Program-made: the position numbers and the translations under genes
Notes under the pieces: generated by a model
The model's input: the letters and a program-made list of their open reading frames with translations, nothing else
Told to the model about the DNA's origin: nothing
Database searches by the model: none
Assembly (NCBI GenBank): GCA_964429355.1
Contig: CAYSCH010000027.1
Span: 1-43,369 of the forward strand
Source of the DNA: JAAYAY01 sp964429355
Lineage (GTDB): Bacteria > Planctomycetota > Planctomycetia > Pirellulales > Thermoguttaceae
Direction of reading: 5' to 3'
DNA length: 43,369 nucleotides
Shown: positions 34,916 through 42,968 of the stretch, piece by piece
How positions within the stretch are numbered: position 1 is the stretch's first letter
How the letters are laid out: each line of letters opens with the position of its first letter

Positions 34916-36246
34916 AGCGTCAATCATTTATGGTTCTGGCACTACTCCTCGGTACCGGTTGCGGAGGTCAGCCGGCGGGAGGGCCGGTCGTCTTCACCGC
35001 CCGGCAAGGGGGGTTCGTCCAGGAAGTGACGTCCCGCGGCGCCGTGTTCAGCGCGGGTGGAACCGAAGTCCGTTGCGAAGTGGACAGTGCTGGGGCTGAT
35101 GGCACGATGATTCTCGAGATCGTTCCGGAAGGCACGTCCGTGCAGCCGAACGACATGCTCGTGCAACTCGACACTTCTGCACTCAAGGAGGATCTACTCC
35201 AGCAGCAGATCCACTGCAACGACGTGGAAGCCGAGGCCGCAGCGGCCCGAAACGAGCGAGAGAAGGCGAGCCTTTCGCTCGAGGAGTATCTCGGCGGCCT
35301 CTATCCGGAGGAGAAGAAGGCGGCCGAGAACGAGCTCTTCGCGGCGGAGCGAAACCTTGCCCGTGCCGAACACACACTTGAAGCCGCGGAAGGCGGCGGC
35401 ATCAAACCGGAAGAAAGCCCTGCCGAAGATATCGACGCCCTCCGCTTCGATGTGGAGATGGCCAAACGCGATGTCGATGCGGCCAAGACACGGATCTCGG
35501 TCCTCGACAGCCTGACGAAGCCGCTCCGACTCAAACAACTCGAGGGGGAAGTCAAAGCGGCCGAGGCGAAGATGCGGGCCAAGGAGAATGAGCTTTCTAT
35601 CCAGAACGATCGCCTTTCCCGAATCCAGAAGCAGATCGCCGACTGCACCATCGCCGCTCCCGCCTCGGGTGTCGTCTTCTACGAGAACGTAGCCGGCGGG
35701 TCCAGTGAGGACGAAGTCCTGATCGGCGAAGGTGTTCCCGTACGACGGCGCCAGGTCATTCTACGAATTGCCCAGATGGACCAGTTGAGCGTGCGGTCGG
35801 AAGTGGCTGAATCCGATATCGCCCAGCTTCGTACCGGAATGCGCGCCGCCGTCCACGTCGATTCCATGACCGATGTGCAATTCGAAGGTCATGTCTCCAA
35901 GATCCACCCCTACCCAACCCGGGAAACCCGCGGGGGTACGGGAAAGAAGAAGTATGAAGTCCACGTCGCGATCGACAATCCTTCGGGAACACTCCGCCCT
36001 GGCCTTATGGCCGACGTCGTGCTGACGCTGGCCGAACTGGCGGATGTCGTTCAAGTGCCCCACACGTCGGTTTTCAAGGAGGACGGTGCGGAGTTCTGCC
36101 TGGTTCGCAGCCGGAACCGCTGGACCGTCCGCCCAGTTGTGGCAGGGCCGAATGACGGCAGAATGACCGTCATCCGCGAAGGACTCCAGGCAGGCGAAGA
36201 CGTCGCCATCCATCCGCTTCAATTCCGCCCCTCGGCGTCACCCTAA
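34912..36246 (+). CDS. HlyD/RND-type membrane fusion lipoprotein
   Basis: A 444-residue envelope protein. A short signal peptide ends in a lipobox-like LLGTGC (Cys at about residue 17), predicting lipidation. It has a split barrel-sandwich domain (VDSAGADGTMILEIVPEGTSV ... CTIAAPASGVVFYEN), a long coiled-coil hairpin (about residues 95-250, rich in Ala, Glu and Lys) and a beta-barrel region (LSVRSEVAESDIAQLRTGM), as in periplasmic adaptors of ABC or RND exporters. The start is fixed by its ATGA overlap with the ilvB stop. No ABC or RND partner is in the window; the next gene is convergent and its tail overlaps this stop by 9 bp. The transported substrate is unknown. Confidence 0.85.
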   Translation: MKRQSFMVLALLLGTGCGGQPAGGPVVFTARQGGFVQEVTSRGAVFSAGGTEVRCEVDSAGADGTMILEIVPEGTSVQPNDMLVQLDTSALKEDLLQQQIHCNDVEAEAAAARNEREKASLSLEEYLGGLYPEEKKAAENELFAAERNLARAEHTLEAAEGGGIKPEESPAEDIDALRFDVEMAKRDVDAAKTRISVLDSLTKPLRLKQLEGEVKAAEAKMRAKENELSIQNDRLSRIQKQIADCTIAAPASGVVFYENVAGGSSEDEVLIGEGVPVRRRQVILRIAQMDQLSVRSEVAESDIAQLRTGMRAAVHVDSMTDVQFEGHVSKIHPYPTRETRGGTGKKKYEVHVAIDNPSGTLRPGLMADVVLTLAELADVVQVPHTSVFKEDGAEFCLVRSRNRWTVRPVVAGPNDGRMTVIREGLQAGEDVAIHPLQFRPSASP

Positions 36247-37294
36247 TTCTGGATCGTGGAGGACCGCGTCAAAGAGACTCGAGCTATCGGTCTTGAGCCG
36301 GGCCGATTCTTTCCGCTTGGTCTCCAGCAGCCGTGGTTCCTCAATCTCCTCGGGGATCAACAACAGTCTCCAGCGGGCCAGTCGCTGCCCCCATATCGCG
36401 CTGCCAAGGCACATCGACAACGGGATTGAGAGCACCGGACCGACAAGTACGGGAAGCATCCAGGGCAGCAGGCTTGGGGCAAGATACCAGAGCGTCAGGC
36501 CGACGAGACCTCCGAACAGCGTGTGGGCAAAGTGGACGGCAACGGCGTCGCAGAACGTCACACCCCGGTCCTCGCGCGGTTGGGCGTTCCATGTGACCTT
36601 GTGCCCGGAAAAGGTGGCAACCACGAAACGTGTGTGCAGGAGCATCATGATCGGTGCCGTCAGCACGCTGGCGGCGGTTTCGATCACTGTCGGCGTCCAT
36701 CACGATCATGTAAGGGTAGTGCTCGCCCCACCGGCAGCAGAAGTCGGCAATGTTGCCGGCCTTGCGCCGCTGGTTCTGCGGCCGGTGCCGGTAGAATACC
36801 CGCGAGTCCGAAGGGAGTTCCAAAACCAGCCGGGCCCAGGTTCGCTCCTCCTCGAGCCAGATGTCCGGATTCGTCGTGTCGCTCAGCACGAACACATCGA
36901 ACAGGTTGGCAGCGCCGCAACCCCTCAGCGACTCGACCATGGCACCCACCCCCGCAAAAACGCCGGCGGGGTCCTCGTTGTAGACGGGCATCAGGATCGC
37001 CGTCCGCGGCAGACTGCTCAAGTCCTCGTGATTCTCCACCGGAGACGGCTCCTCCCGCGGCCGCCAGAGCAGAACGATTAACCCCAGTGTTGCCATCCAG
37101 AAGGAGAGGGAGATCCAGCCGAGTAGTATCGCGAACAGGGCCGTGGTGGCCAGATCCAGTAGTCCGAACCCATCGGAATCCACAAGTCCCACGAACCACC
37201 AGACCATCGACGCGGTGCTTGTCAGGACAAGCAGGATCAATATCCATCGCGCAAGGCTTGTCTGCGATGTGCTGGGTTGTGCCAACGTTCCCAT
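36238..37294 (-). pseudogene. opgH: opgH (mdoH) glucan glucosyltransferase with catalytic core deleted
   Basis: Two parts of an OpgH-like inner-membrane GT2 enzyme are joined out of frame. From the ATG at 37294 (AGGAG 7 nt upstream) the reading runs through two N-terminal membrane segments and the GT-A start: PRTAILMPVYNEDPAGVFAG, SDTTNPDIWLEEERTWARL, YRHRPQNQRRKAGNIADF and YPYMIVMDADS, the last being the Asp-x-Asp. At about 36685-36690 the frame is lost. The other frame continues with the family's C-terminal membrane part, TAPIMMLLHTRFVVATFSGHK ... WNAQPREDRG ... LLIPEE, to 36238. Roughly 250-300 residues, including the rest of the active site and the pore helices, are missing by comparison with the family. 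Either it is a genuine pseudogene or the assembly collapsed. Confidence 0.8.
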
Positions 37295-37411
37295 GTCACG
37301 ACTCCTTTTGACCAACTAGTCAACCGGGACTCTGCCTGGCCGGCCGGCCGTCACTGGGCAGACGAAACCGCCAAAAGCAAAGAACCAGGTCGGCGGTCAC
37401 CCCTCGCTGCT

Positions 37412-37890
37412 TCAGGACGGTTCCTCTTTGAAGAGGAACTCTCGCACCGAGTGGAATAGCCGCTTCACCACCCTCGGTACCAGGACGAGCCCCTGCCGAC
37501 CCATGGACCGCGGCTTCGCTGGCGGTACCACCGGGGAAAGCTGGTCCTGCAGAGAACTCGCGAGCTCCTCGGGCAGCTTATCCTTCCCGATCGCCTCCGG
37601 AAACTGATCGAGCAGGACCGGCAGACGGGCCGCGACAACGCTCCCCAGCCGTTCCGGTTCCTCGCCGCTGCCTGATTGGCGAGCAACCAGCCGCAGAAGC
37701 TTCTCCAGTTGCCTCACCGTCAGCCGGATCGCCCGCTCGCAAAGCACCGCCGAATCGATCTCTTCCGACGATGTCGTCTCAAACAGCGCTTGATCCACAA
37801 TCCGAAGGCTTTCTTGTGCGATCACGTCAGGATCACCCAGCCCCAGGTCCCGGAGATACTCCGCCACGGCTGTCCGCGTTCGGATGACGC
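37412..37890 (-). pseudogene. Fragmentary unrecognised ORF between opgH and opgG remnants
   Basis: About 155 residues of helical, soluble-looking protein (RTRTAVAEYLRDLGLGDPDVI ... CERAIRLTVRQLEKLLRLVA ... RMSMGRQ-like tail ending FLFKEEPS). The frame opens further upstream, but those codons are the out-of-frame image of the opgG signal region, so the true N-terminus is missing. I do not recognise the family. It may be the C-terminal part of a gene that normally lies between opgG and opgH, joined to the opgG stub by a deletion at about 37870-37890. It could still be translated from an internal start. Confidence 0.45.
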
Positions 37891-38073
37891 GACAAATGGA
37901 CTTGCCGCAAGCCGTTCCGCGTGCTCTCCGAGCCATGCAAAACCCCACTCCCCGTCGTTGGCGCGCGCCGACTCTGCCACCCCGGCAATGCAGGTGGTTG
38001 TGGCCAGGATTGACGCGAAGGCTATTGCCAGGCTCCCGAACAGCTTTTCAGGTCGCGGATGTGTTTTCGTCAT
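37882..38073 (-). pseudogene. opgG: opgG (mdoG) stub: signal peptide and first helix only
   Basis: From the ATG at 38073 the protein has a signal peptide (KLFGSLAIAFASILATTTCIAG ... ARAND), then FAWLGEHAERLAASPF, which matches the start of mature OpgG proteins ('...F..v..rAraLAa.Py'). The homology stops right there and the frame runs into unrelated sequence. OpgG is normally about 500 residues, so more than 85% is missing. Together with the broken opgH 600 bp away this points to loss of periplasmic glucan synthesis or to assembly error. The family assignment rests on a short match. Confidence 0.5.
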
Positions 38074-38528
38074 TTCCAAAGGATTGAAGGGGATTGTGCT
38101 GGCCGAAAACGCAAGAGAAACGATCCCAAAACCGAAGCCTTCTACTGCCGGAAAACGATTGAGCGGCTGAGAATCGCGGGGGGGGATCGGTTTCCCAAAG
38201 AATGTTGCACGCCGCGTGCCAATTGCACGGTTGCAACCTCGCAGGTGCCCGATATGCCGAGCGGGGGACTATTCGGTAGCGCGCGGACCGCGAATCGATG
38301 GGCGCAGGGATTGCCAGGATTGCGCCTTCACACACTCTTCGGAAAGCATGCTGGCGCCATCATCCGGCCACGGCATAGGACACTGCGTTTGTCCACTCCC
38401 ACACCGACGGGACGGGTTTCGTGCCTGAGGAGTAATCTGCGTCAGAAGCGAATCCATCGCAATCGCGATCTGGCGGCACTGGTCAGGACACCGCCAGGCT
38501 GATCCGCGAATGCCCAGGGAGCGGTCGA
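38074..38528. other. Gene-free stretch upstream of the opgG stub
   Basis: About 455 bp with overlapping open frames on both strands but no recognisable protein. It should hold the former opg promoter on the minus strand. No clear promoter, terminator or RNA was recognised. Confidence 0.45.
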
Positions 38529-39179
38529 TTACAGATTCATGACGTCGCTGAGCGATTTTGCCGCCTCTTCCGGATTCGCGGCGATCGAGAGAACAAGAAT
38601 CAGGGCCAGAACCACCCCGGCACTCAGCAGACTGATGCCTTTCGGATTCCGAGCGACTTCCAGGCGCCGAAGCGACCCCTCGAGCGCCATTTCCAGCCGC
38701 TTCCACCCTTGATAATCCTGGACTCCGCCGGCTGAGACAAGAGAGACGTTGCGGAACGTGGCCGAGTGCTCAAGATAAAGCTGCACTCCGAGACTCGGCA
38801 TCACCAGGCAGTCGCCCGCCCAACGCGAGTCCGCATCCAGGTCGATTGCCAGATCGGCAAGGACCGGGCGGAGTTCCTCACGGGAGATGTTGTAGATCAC
38901 AAGCCGCGGCCGCAGGAAAAGCAGGATTGCCGAAAGGACCGCGAAGTAGAGCCCAATCAACAATGGCCAGACCAGCGGGCCAAACCGAATCGAGGCGGCA
39001 ACCGGCATCAACAGTTCCACGGGTCCCACGAGCACCAGACCGGAGACCGCAACCCCCAAGACAGCCGTGTCTCGCGTTCCACAAACACAGAAGGGGCGAC
39101 GAAACAAGTTGACCGTGCCCAACAACAGGAGATACACCGCCACGGGGCCCAAGGCCACACACAGTCGGAATGGGTCCAT
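38529..39179 (-). CDS. Membrane protein of unknown function
   Basis: A 216-residue protein with about four hydrophobic segments: VALGPVAVYLLLLGTVNLF, TAVLGVAVSGLVLVGPVELL, WPLLIGLYFAVLSAILLFL and a C-terminal LLSAGVVLALILVLSIAA. The cytosolic middle portion contains NISREELRPVLADLAIDLDADSRW. I do not recognise the family. The frame is open to 39338, but the ATG at 39179 starts the first membrane segment and has a GGGAG about 9 nt upstream. It is on the same strand as the next four genes upstream and may belong to one transcript with the 162-residue membrane protein. Confidence 0.7.
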   Translation of the reverse strand: MDPFRLCVALGPVAVYLLLLGTVNLFRRPFCVCGTRDTAVLGVAVSGLVLVGPVELLMPVAASIRFGPLVWPLLIGLYFAVLSAILLFLRPRLVIYNISREELRPVLADLAIDLDADSRWAGDCLVMPSLGVQLYLEHSATFRNVSLVSAGGVQDYQGWKRLEMALEGSLRRLEVARNPKGISLLSAGVVLALILVLSIAANPEEAAKSLSDVMNL

Positions 39180-39362
39180 CGGCGATACTCCCACAGAGAA
39201 GGCTCGCGCCACGCAGGCTGGAGCAGAAGAATAGAGTAATATCAATTCTAAATGAGCGCAAGGGCCTCGGAAAGCCCCCGAACCATGCTCTCTTGCCCAG
39301 GAAATATCCCAGGTGGCCCAAACCACATGATCTGTCAAGCCACCCGGTATCGGTCGCAGGAG

Positions 39363-39851
39363 TCAGTCCGACTGGGGCCGATCGCCGTGTCCGGAGTCGA
39401 CGGGCTTCTTACTTGCCCCGCTGCCGCTGCCCTCACCCTTCATTTCTGCCTCGAGACGTCGCAACTGGGCCTCGAGCTTTGCCCTCTCGCCGTCGAACTT
39501 TCGGCGCTGAGCGCCATAGTGCACCCGCGTGGCAATCATGTCCGCCAGTGCCAGCAGAGCCATCCAGACGACAAGGAGAGCCACGCCGGTCCAGTAAAGG
39601 ACGGTCACAATACTGGGATCCTCCGCCGGGAAGAGCCGGCCGGCGAGAATCGCGATTCCGACGAATCCCAGCATGGTACTGGTCTGCATTCGCCGGCGAT
39701 GCCGTTTCTTCAAATGTTCCCGTTCCCTCGCCGGGATGTTCGGGGCTGCGTCGACTTCCTGCCAGTGCTCCCAGTGCACGCGAATCAGCCACACGGCAAC
39801 ACTTACCAGGCCCACGCAAATCGCCAAGGATATCCAGAAATCTGAATCCAT
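39363..39851 (-). CDS. Small membrane protein with C-terminal coiled coil
   Basis: A 162-residue protein. It has an N-terminal membrane helix (WISLAICVGLVSVAVWLIRV), a basic cytosolic loop (REREHLKKRHRRRMQ), two more helices (MLGFVGIAILAGRLF and VTVLYWTGVALLVVWMALLAL), then a charged coiled coil (RRKFDGERAKLEAQLRRLEAEM) and a polar tail. The family is unknown to me. The ATG at 39851 is preferred over one 21 nt upstream because it directly precedes the helix. It could be a small scaffold or regulatory membrane protein; this is only inference. Confidence 0.7.
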   Translation of the reverse strand: MDSDFWISLAICVGLVSVAVWLIRVHWEHWQEVDAAPNIPAREREHLKKRHRRRMQTSTMLGFVGIAILAGRLFPAEDPSIVTVLYWTGVALLVVWMALLALADMIATRVHYGAQRRKFDGERAKLEAQLRRLEAEMKGEGSGSGASKKPVDSGHGDRPQSD

Positions 39852-39979
39852 ACCTAGATCTATGTGTCTCAAGAATCAAAGAGAAACAAGCGGGAGCACG
39901 ACCCGCGTGTGTCTCCAAATTGCTGCCGACAGCTCACCGGCATACCCGTTCGCCCGCTCTCATCGGTCTCCCATATCTC

Positions 39980-41061
39980 CTACTGGGCTTGCTTGAGCCA
40001 TTCCCGAACGACCCAGCCAACTTTGGCCAGACTGAGGGCCGAACACTTGTCGGGGGTGTCGCCCATGGTGTGCCACGGCGGATAGTCGTTCGGGTGCTCA
40101 ATCAAGTCGATCATGGGAATCTTGCCCACGTTGTGCAACATGATGTGGTCGTCTTGAATCTCCTGCCCCCAGCGGTCTATGAATTCGACGACACCCAGAC
40201 GTCTCGCGATTCCATAGATCTCCTCAACAAGAGGTCGCGTATCGCGCCACCAAAGCCCGTTAGGTTCCTTGGGAATCCGCAAATCCGCATCCCCAACCAT
40301 GTCGAGCAGGATCCCCCAGCCGTATCTGGCCGCGTACGGAAGCTGACCGGCGACGTATTGGCGGGAAAAGTACTCCGAACCGACGAAATACCTTCCCCCC
40401 TGCGGGGTGAAGATGAACTCCTCGCCATCGAGAAACACGAAGTCTACCCCGAAGTGAGTCTGGTGCGCTTTGAGGATCTCCGGTATTTCGTGACCGAGCT
40501 CCATCAAAATCGCCACACCACTGCCGCCGTCATTGGCGCCGACGAATTCTCCGAATGGGTCCCGCTTGTCGAGCATCGGATACGGCAGCGTGTCGTAATG
40601 GCAGGCCAGCAGGATTCGGTCGGGCCGCTCCGGCGCCCATTGGACGATCAAGTTTGTCATCGGCACCGGCCCACCACTTTGCGGATGGGCATACTCAAAA
40701 CCCTGTCGATGGACGATTCCTCCCAACCCCTCGAAGTGCCTTTCGAGCAGGTCTTGTTGGGCGGCCATACCTTCGGATCCGCTCAACCGGCGTCCCAGCG
40801 CGCACACCTGCTCCAGATACCCGTACGCTCGCGTTCCGTTGAAAGGGATATCCTGAAGTGTCAGTTCTGATTGGCCCGCGTCTACATTCTTGGCCATCGA
40901 TGCCCATCCCAGCCAAATTGTTGTTGCCAGCAAAGCCAGGCCGCAACTGATCCCGATAGACAATTTCGCAATACGGGAGGACGGTTGCGGACTCGGACTC
41001 NNNNNNNNNNACTCGGCAGAGCGGCTGGTTGGATACGGCCCTTGGATTTCTTGGAACTCAT
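39980..41061 (-). CDS. M28 family peptidase / glutaminyl-peptide cyclotransferase-like, spanning a scaffold gap
   Basis: A zinc-dependent enzyme of the M28/glutaminyl cyclase family. A single N-terminal membrane segment (IGISCGLALLATTIWLGW) anchors it and places the enzyme in the periplasm. Metal-site motifs are all present: ACHYDT, GANDGGSGVAIL, DGEEF, LLDMVGD and YPPWHT with a following Asp. The start is taken at 41061: that ATG overlaps the upstream gene's stop (ATGA) and opens MSSKKSKGRIQPAALPS, which after the 10-N gap continues as SPSPQPSSRIAKLSIG. The gap lies in ACTCGG repeats encoding a Ser-Pro linker. To keep the frame the true gap must be 2 modulo 3. Starting only at the downstream TTG (40963) would lose this leader. 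Confidence 0.85.
41001..41010. other. Scaffold gap (10 N) in a short tandem repeat
   Basis: The left flank ends ACTCGGACTC and the right flank begins ACTCGG. The break therefore sits in a 6-bp tandem repeat that encodes alternating Ser and Pro in the M28 gene. Confidence 0.9.
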
Positions 41062-41966
41062 GGTTTCATTCTACTCGCGTCGCGGGCCGAGGAACCATCC
41101 CAATCCCCATGCGTTCGGTCTCGAGGTTGATCCCGATCTAAACAGTTCAAACGGGCTGTGAAACACGGATGGTCCGATGCTCCGTTGTCCAACCGCTGCG
41201 AACCCAGGCACTTGAGGCCGCGGATGAGGATCCAGTCGACGCGATCGTTTTCTTCAACTCCCCCTGCCCTGATGGCGTCCACGGCACCCGATTCGGTGAG
41301 AAAACGATCCACTTGTGGATCGCCGGGCGGGGTATTAAGGTCTCCCAGCAGAATGGCGGGCGGCTCCAGCGACCCGAACAGCTTGAGCACGGCTTCAAGC
41401 TGAGTCTTCCGTTCCCGCTGGTCGGATCGAGCCACGTGGGTGATGAGCACCGTGAGTTCCCCGTCTGGCCCGTTGATTCGCGCCAGAAGCATATTCCGGC
41501 AGCTTCGATCGTACCGTCGAGGAAGGGGGATGCGTTGCCAGCCCAGCAGGCGGCCGCGGGTGATCAGGCCGTTTCCAAACCGCTCGATTCCAAACCATTG
41601 CGTTTCCGCAGGCGCGAAGACAAGGCTCTCGTCCGGTAGCCCGCAGAGATCGGCCAGTTGCGAGGCCTGATCCTGCGGATCTGACCAAGGTGAGCCGTGG
41701 ACTTCGTTGAGGCCCACAATCTGAACACCGTCAAGACATTCTGCGACACGAACTGCGTCTTGCTGCCCGTCGCGCCCCTTGCAGCCGTGGATGTTGAACG
41801 TGGCGACCTGGAATTCGGCCGGCAACCGGGCGTCGTTTTCATGGTAACGATCTACTCCCCCGCCGTCGGGGCCGGTCGGCATCCGCCGCTCTCCCAACCC
41901 CAAGACCACGATCAGAAGCAGGCTCAGCCCGCCCAGAAACAGGAGGATTCGACCAGGAAATCTCAT
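41058..41966 (-). CDS. Endonuclease/exonuclease/phosphatase-fold protein, membrane-anchored
   Basis: A 302-residue protein with an N-terminal signal or anchor helix (ILLFLGGLSLLLIVVLGLG) and an EEP domain. Motifs in order are VATFNIHG, IVGLNEV (catalytic Glu), LLARINGPDGELTVLITHV, LLGDLNTPPGD (Asp-Asn pair) and NGASDHPCF (final Asp-His). The fold covers nucleases, inositol-phosphate and sphingolipid phosphatases, so the substrate is uncertain; extracytoplasmic location is likely. The ATG at 41966 has an AGGAG about 8 nt upstream and is preferred over one 45 nt earlier. Its stop overlaps the start of the M28 gene (ATGA), so the two enzymes are translationally coupled. Confidence 0.87.
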   Translation of the reverse strand: MRFPGRILLFLGGLSLLLIVVLGLGERRMPTGPDGGGVDRYHENDARLPAEFQVATFNIHGCKGRDGQQDAVRVAECLDGVQIVGLNEVHGSPWSDPQDQASQLADLCGLPDESLVFAPAETQWFGIERFGNGLITRGRLLGWQRIPLPRRYDRSCRNMLLARINGPDGELTVLITHVARSDQRERKTQLEAVLKLFGSLEPPAILLGDLNTPPGDPQVDRFLTESGAVDAIRAGGVEENDRVDWILIRGLKCLGSQRLDNGASDHPCFTARLNCLDRDQPRDRTHGDWDGSSARDASRMKP

Positions 41967-42112
41967 GTTGCCTCTCCTGGGCAAAAGGGCTACCATCTCA
42001 CCCTCGCCCATGGGTCAAACCCGGTCGCAACGCGCTACGGGCCGTCTGGGCCGACGCCGAACGGAGCCTGTGCTTTGCGACAGACGCCTCATGAAAAAGG
42101 GGAGATGGCCTG

Positions 42113-42715
42113 ATGTTCGACGTTTCGACGATCACCGGACTTCATCGTACCACGGTTCGACGCTGGCACCAGCAAGAGATCGACATACCTTACGAGGGAT
42201 TCCTCGAACTGATCTGTCTGGAGCACGAGCAGAATTTCCGGTTGTGGCACCAGGAGGATATGGCCAGAAACCCGGAGGCGGGCAGCGCCGAGATCGCCGA
42301 AGTGAAGAGGGCGATCGACGGCCACAACCAGCGTCGCAATGATTTGATTGAAAGAATCGACGATTGTCTTATCGCGATGTTGGCTGATGCCGGGAGGCGG
42401 CCGGCGCCCGATGCTCGCCAGCACACGGAAACGCCGGGCAGCGTGGTCGACCGCCTGTCGATCATGTCCCTGCGGATGTTCCACATGCAGGAGCAGATCG
42501 ATCGCGACGATGTGGATGAGACCCATCGCGAAAAAGTGCGGACAAAACTGCGGATGTGTCAGCAGCAGTATGCCGACTTGTCACACTCCCTTGAGCTCCT
42601 GTTCGAAGACCTGGTTGCCGGCCGCGCGCGGCTCAAAGTCTATCGTCAGATGAAGATGTACAATGATCCGACCCTCAACCCCTGTTTGTACGGGGCAAAG
42701 AAGCCGGCCGCTTGA
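42113..42715 (+). CDS. DUF4254 protein
   Basis: A 200-residue, soluble, all-helical protein. It matches the DUF4254 pattern throughout: HEQNFRLWHQEDMARNPEAG, AEVKRAIDGHNQRRNDLIERID, ETPGSVVDRLSIMSLRMFHM and the C-terminal VYRQMKMYNDPTLNPCLY. The family is common in planctomycetes and Bacteroidetes, often near LPS or glycosyltransferase genes; its function is unknown. GGGGAGA lies 9-10 nt before the ATG. It stands alone, divergent from the EEP-M28 pair. Confidence 0.93.
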   Translation: MFDVSTITGLHRTTVRRWHQQEIDIPYEGFLELICLEHEQNFRLWHQEDMARNPEAGSAEIAEVKRAIDGHNQRRNDLIERIDDCLIAMLADAGRRPAPDARQHTETPGSVVDRLSIMSLRMFHMQEQIDRDDVDETHREKVRTKLRMCQQQYADLSHSLELLFEDLVAGRARLKVYRQMKMYNDPTLNPCLYGAKKPAA

Positions 42716-42860
42716 TCGTACCTGAACGGTCGCATGAGTGAGCCGGATGGTCGACCTCCCCGCCAGGCACCAAGGACGTGGTGGACTGTGCAGGTTTCTG
42801 GGGGCGTGTTCGAACCGGTTGCCCCGATCCGCCGCCTCCAACCGAATACCGGACCGCGCC

Positions 42861-42905
42861 AAGAAAACAAAAAGCGGCGGCCCATCCTGAGGATGAAGCC
42901 GCCGC
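42861..42905 (-). terminator. Intrinsic terminator of the Cys-rich YTV gene
   Basis: Read on the minus strand, GCGGCGG (42905-42899) pairs with CCGCCGC (42880-42874), with an inner stem CATCC/GGATG, followed by TTTTTGTTTT (42873-42864). It lies 64 bp past the stop of the gene ending at 42969. Confidence 0.85.
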
Positions 42906-42968
42906 ATCGTATCTGAACCAGGCCCGTCACTCGCATCTGGCGAGGGAGGGGAGGTCGATTGTCAGGCC

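Noticed and set aside
38269..38706. 145-residue minus-strand frame before the opgG stub
   Set aside because: Overlaps the membrane protein gene out of frame; Arg/Ser/Gly-rich with no features.
39170..40870. 566-residue plus-strand frame
   Set aside because: Runs antisense across three supported minus-strand genes, including the M28 enzyme with all metal motifs.
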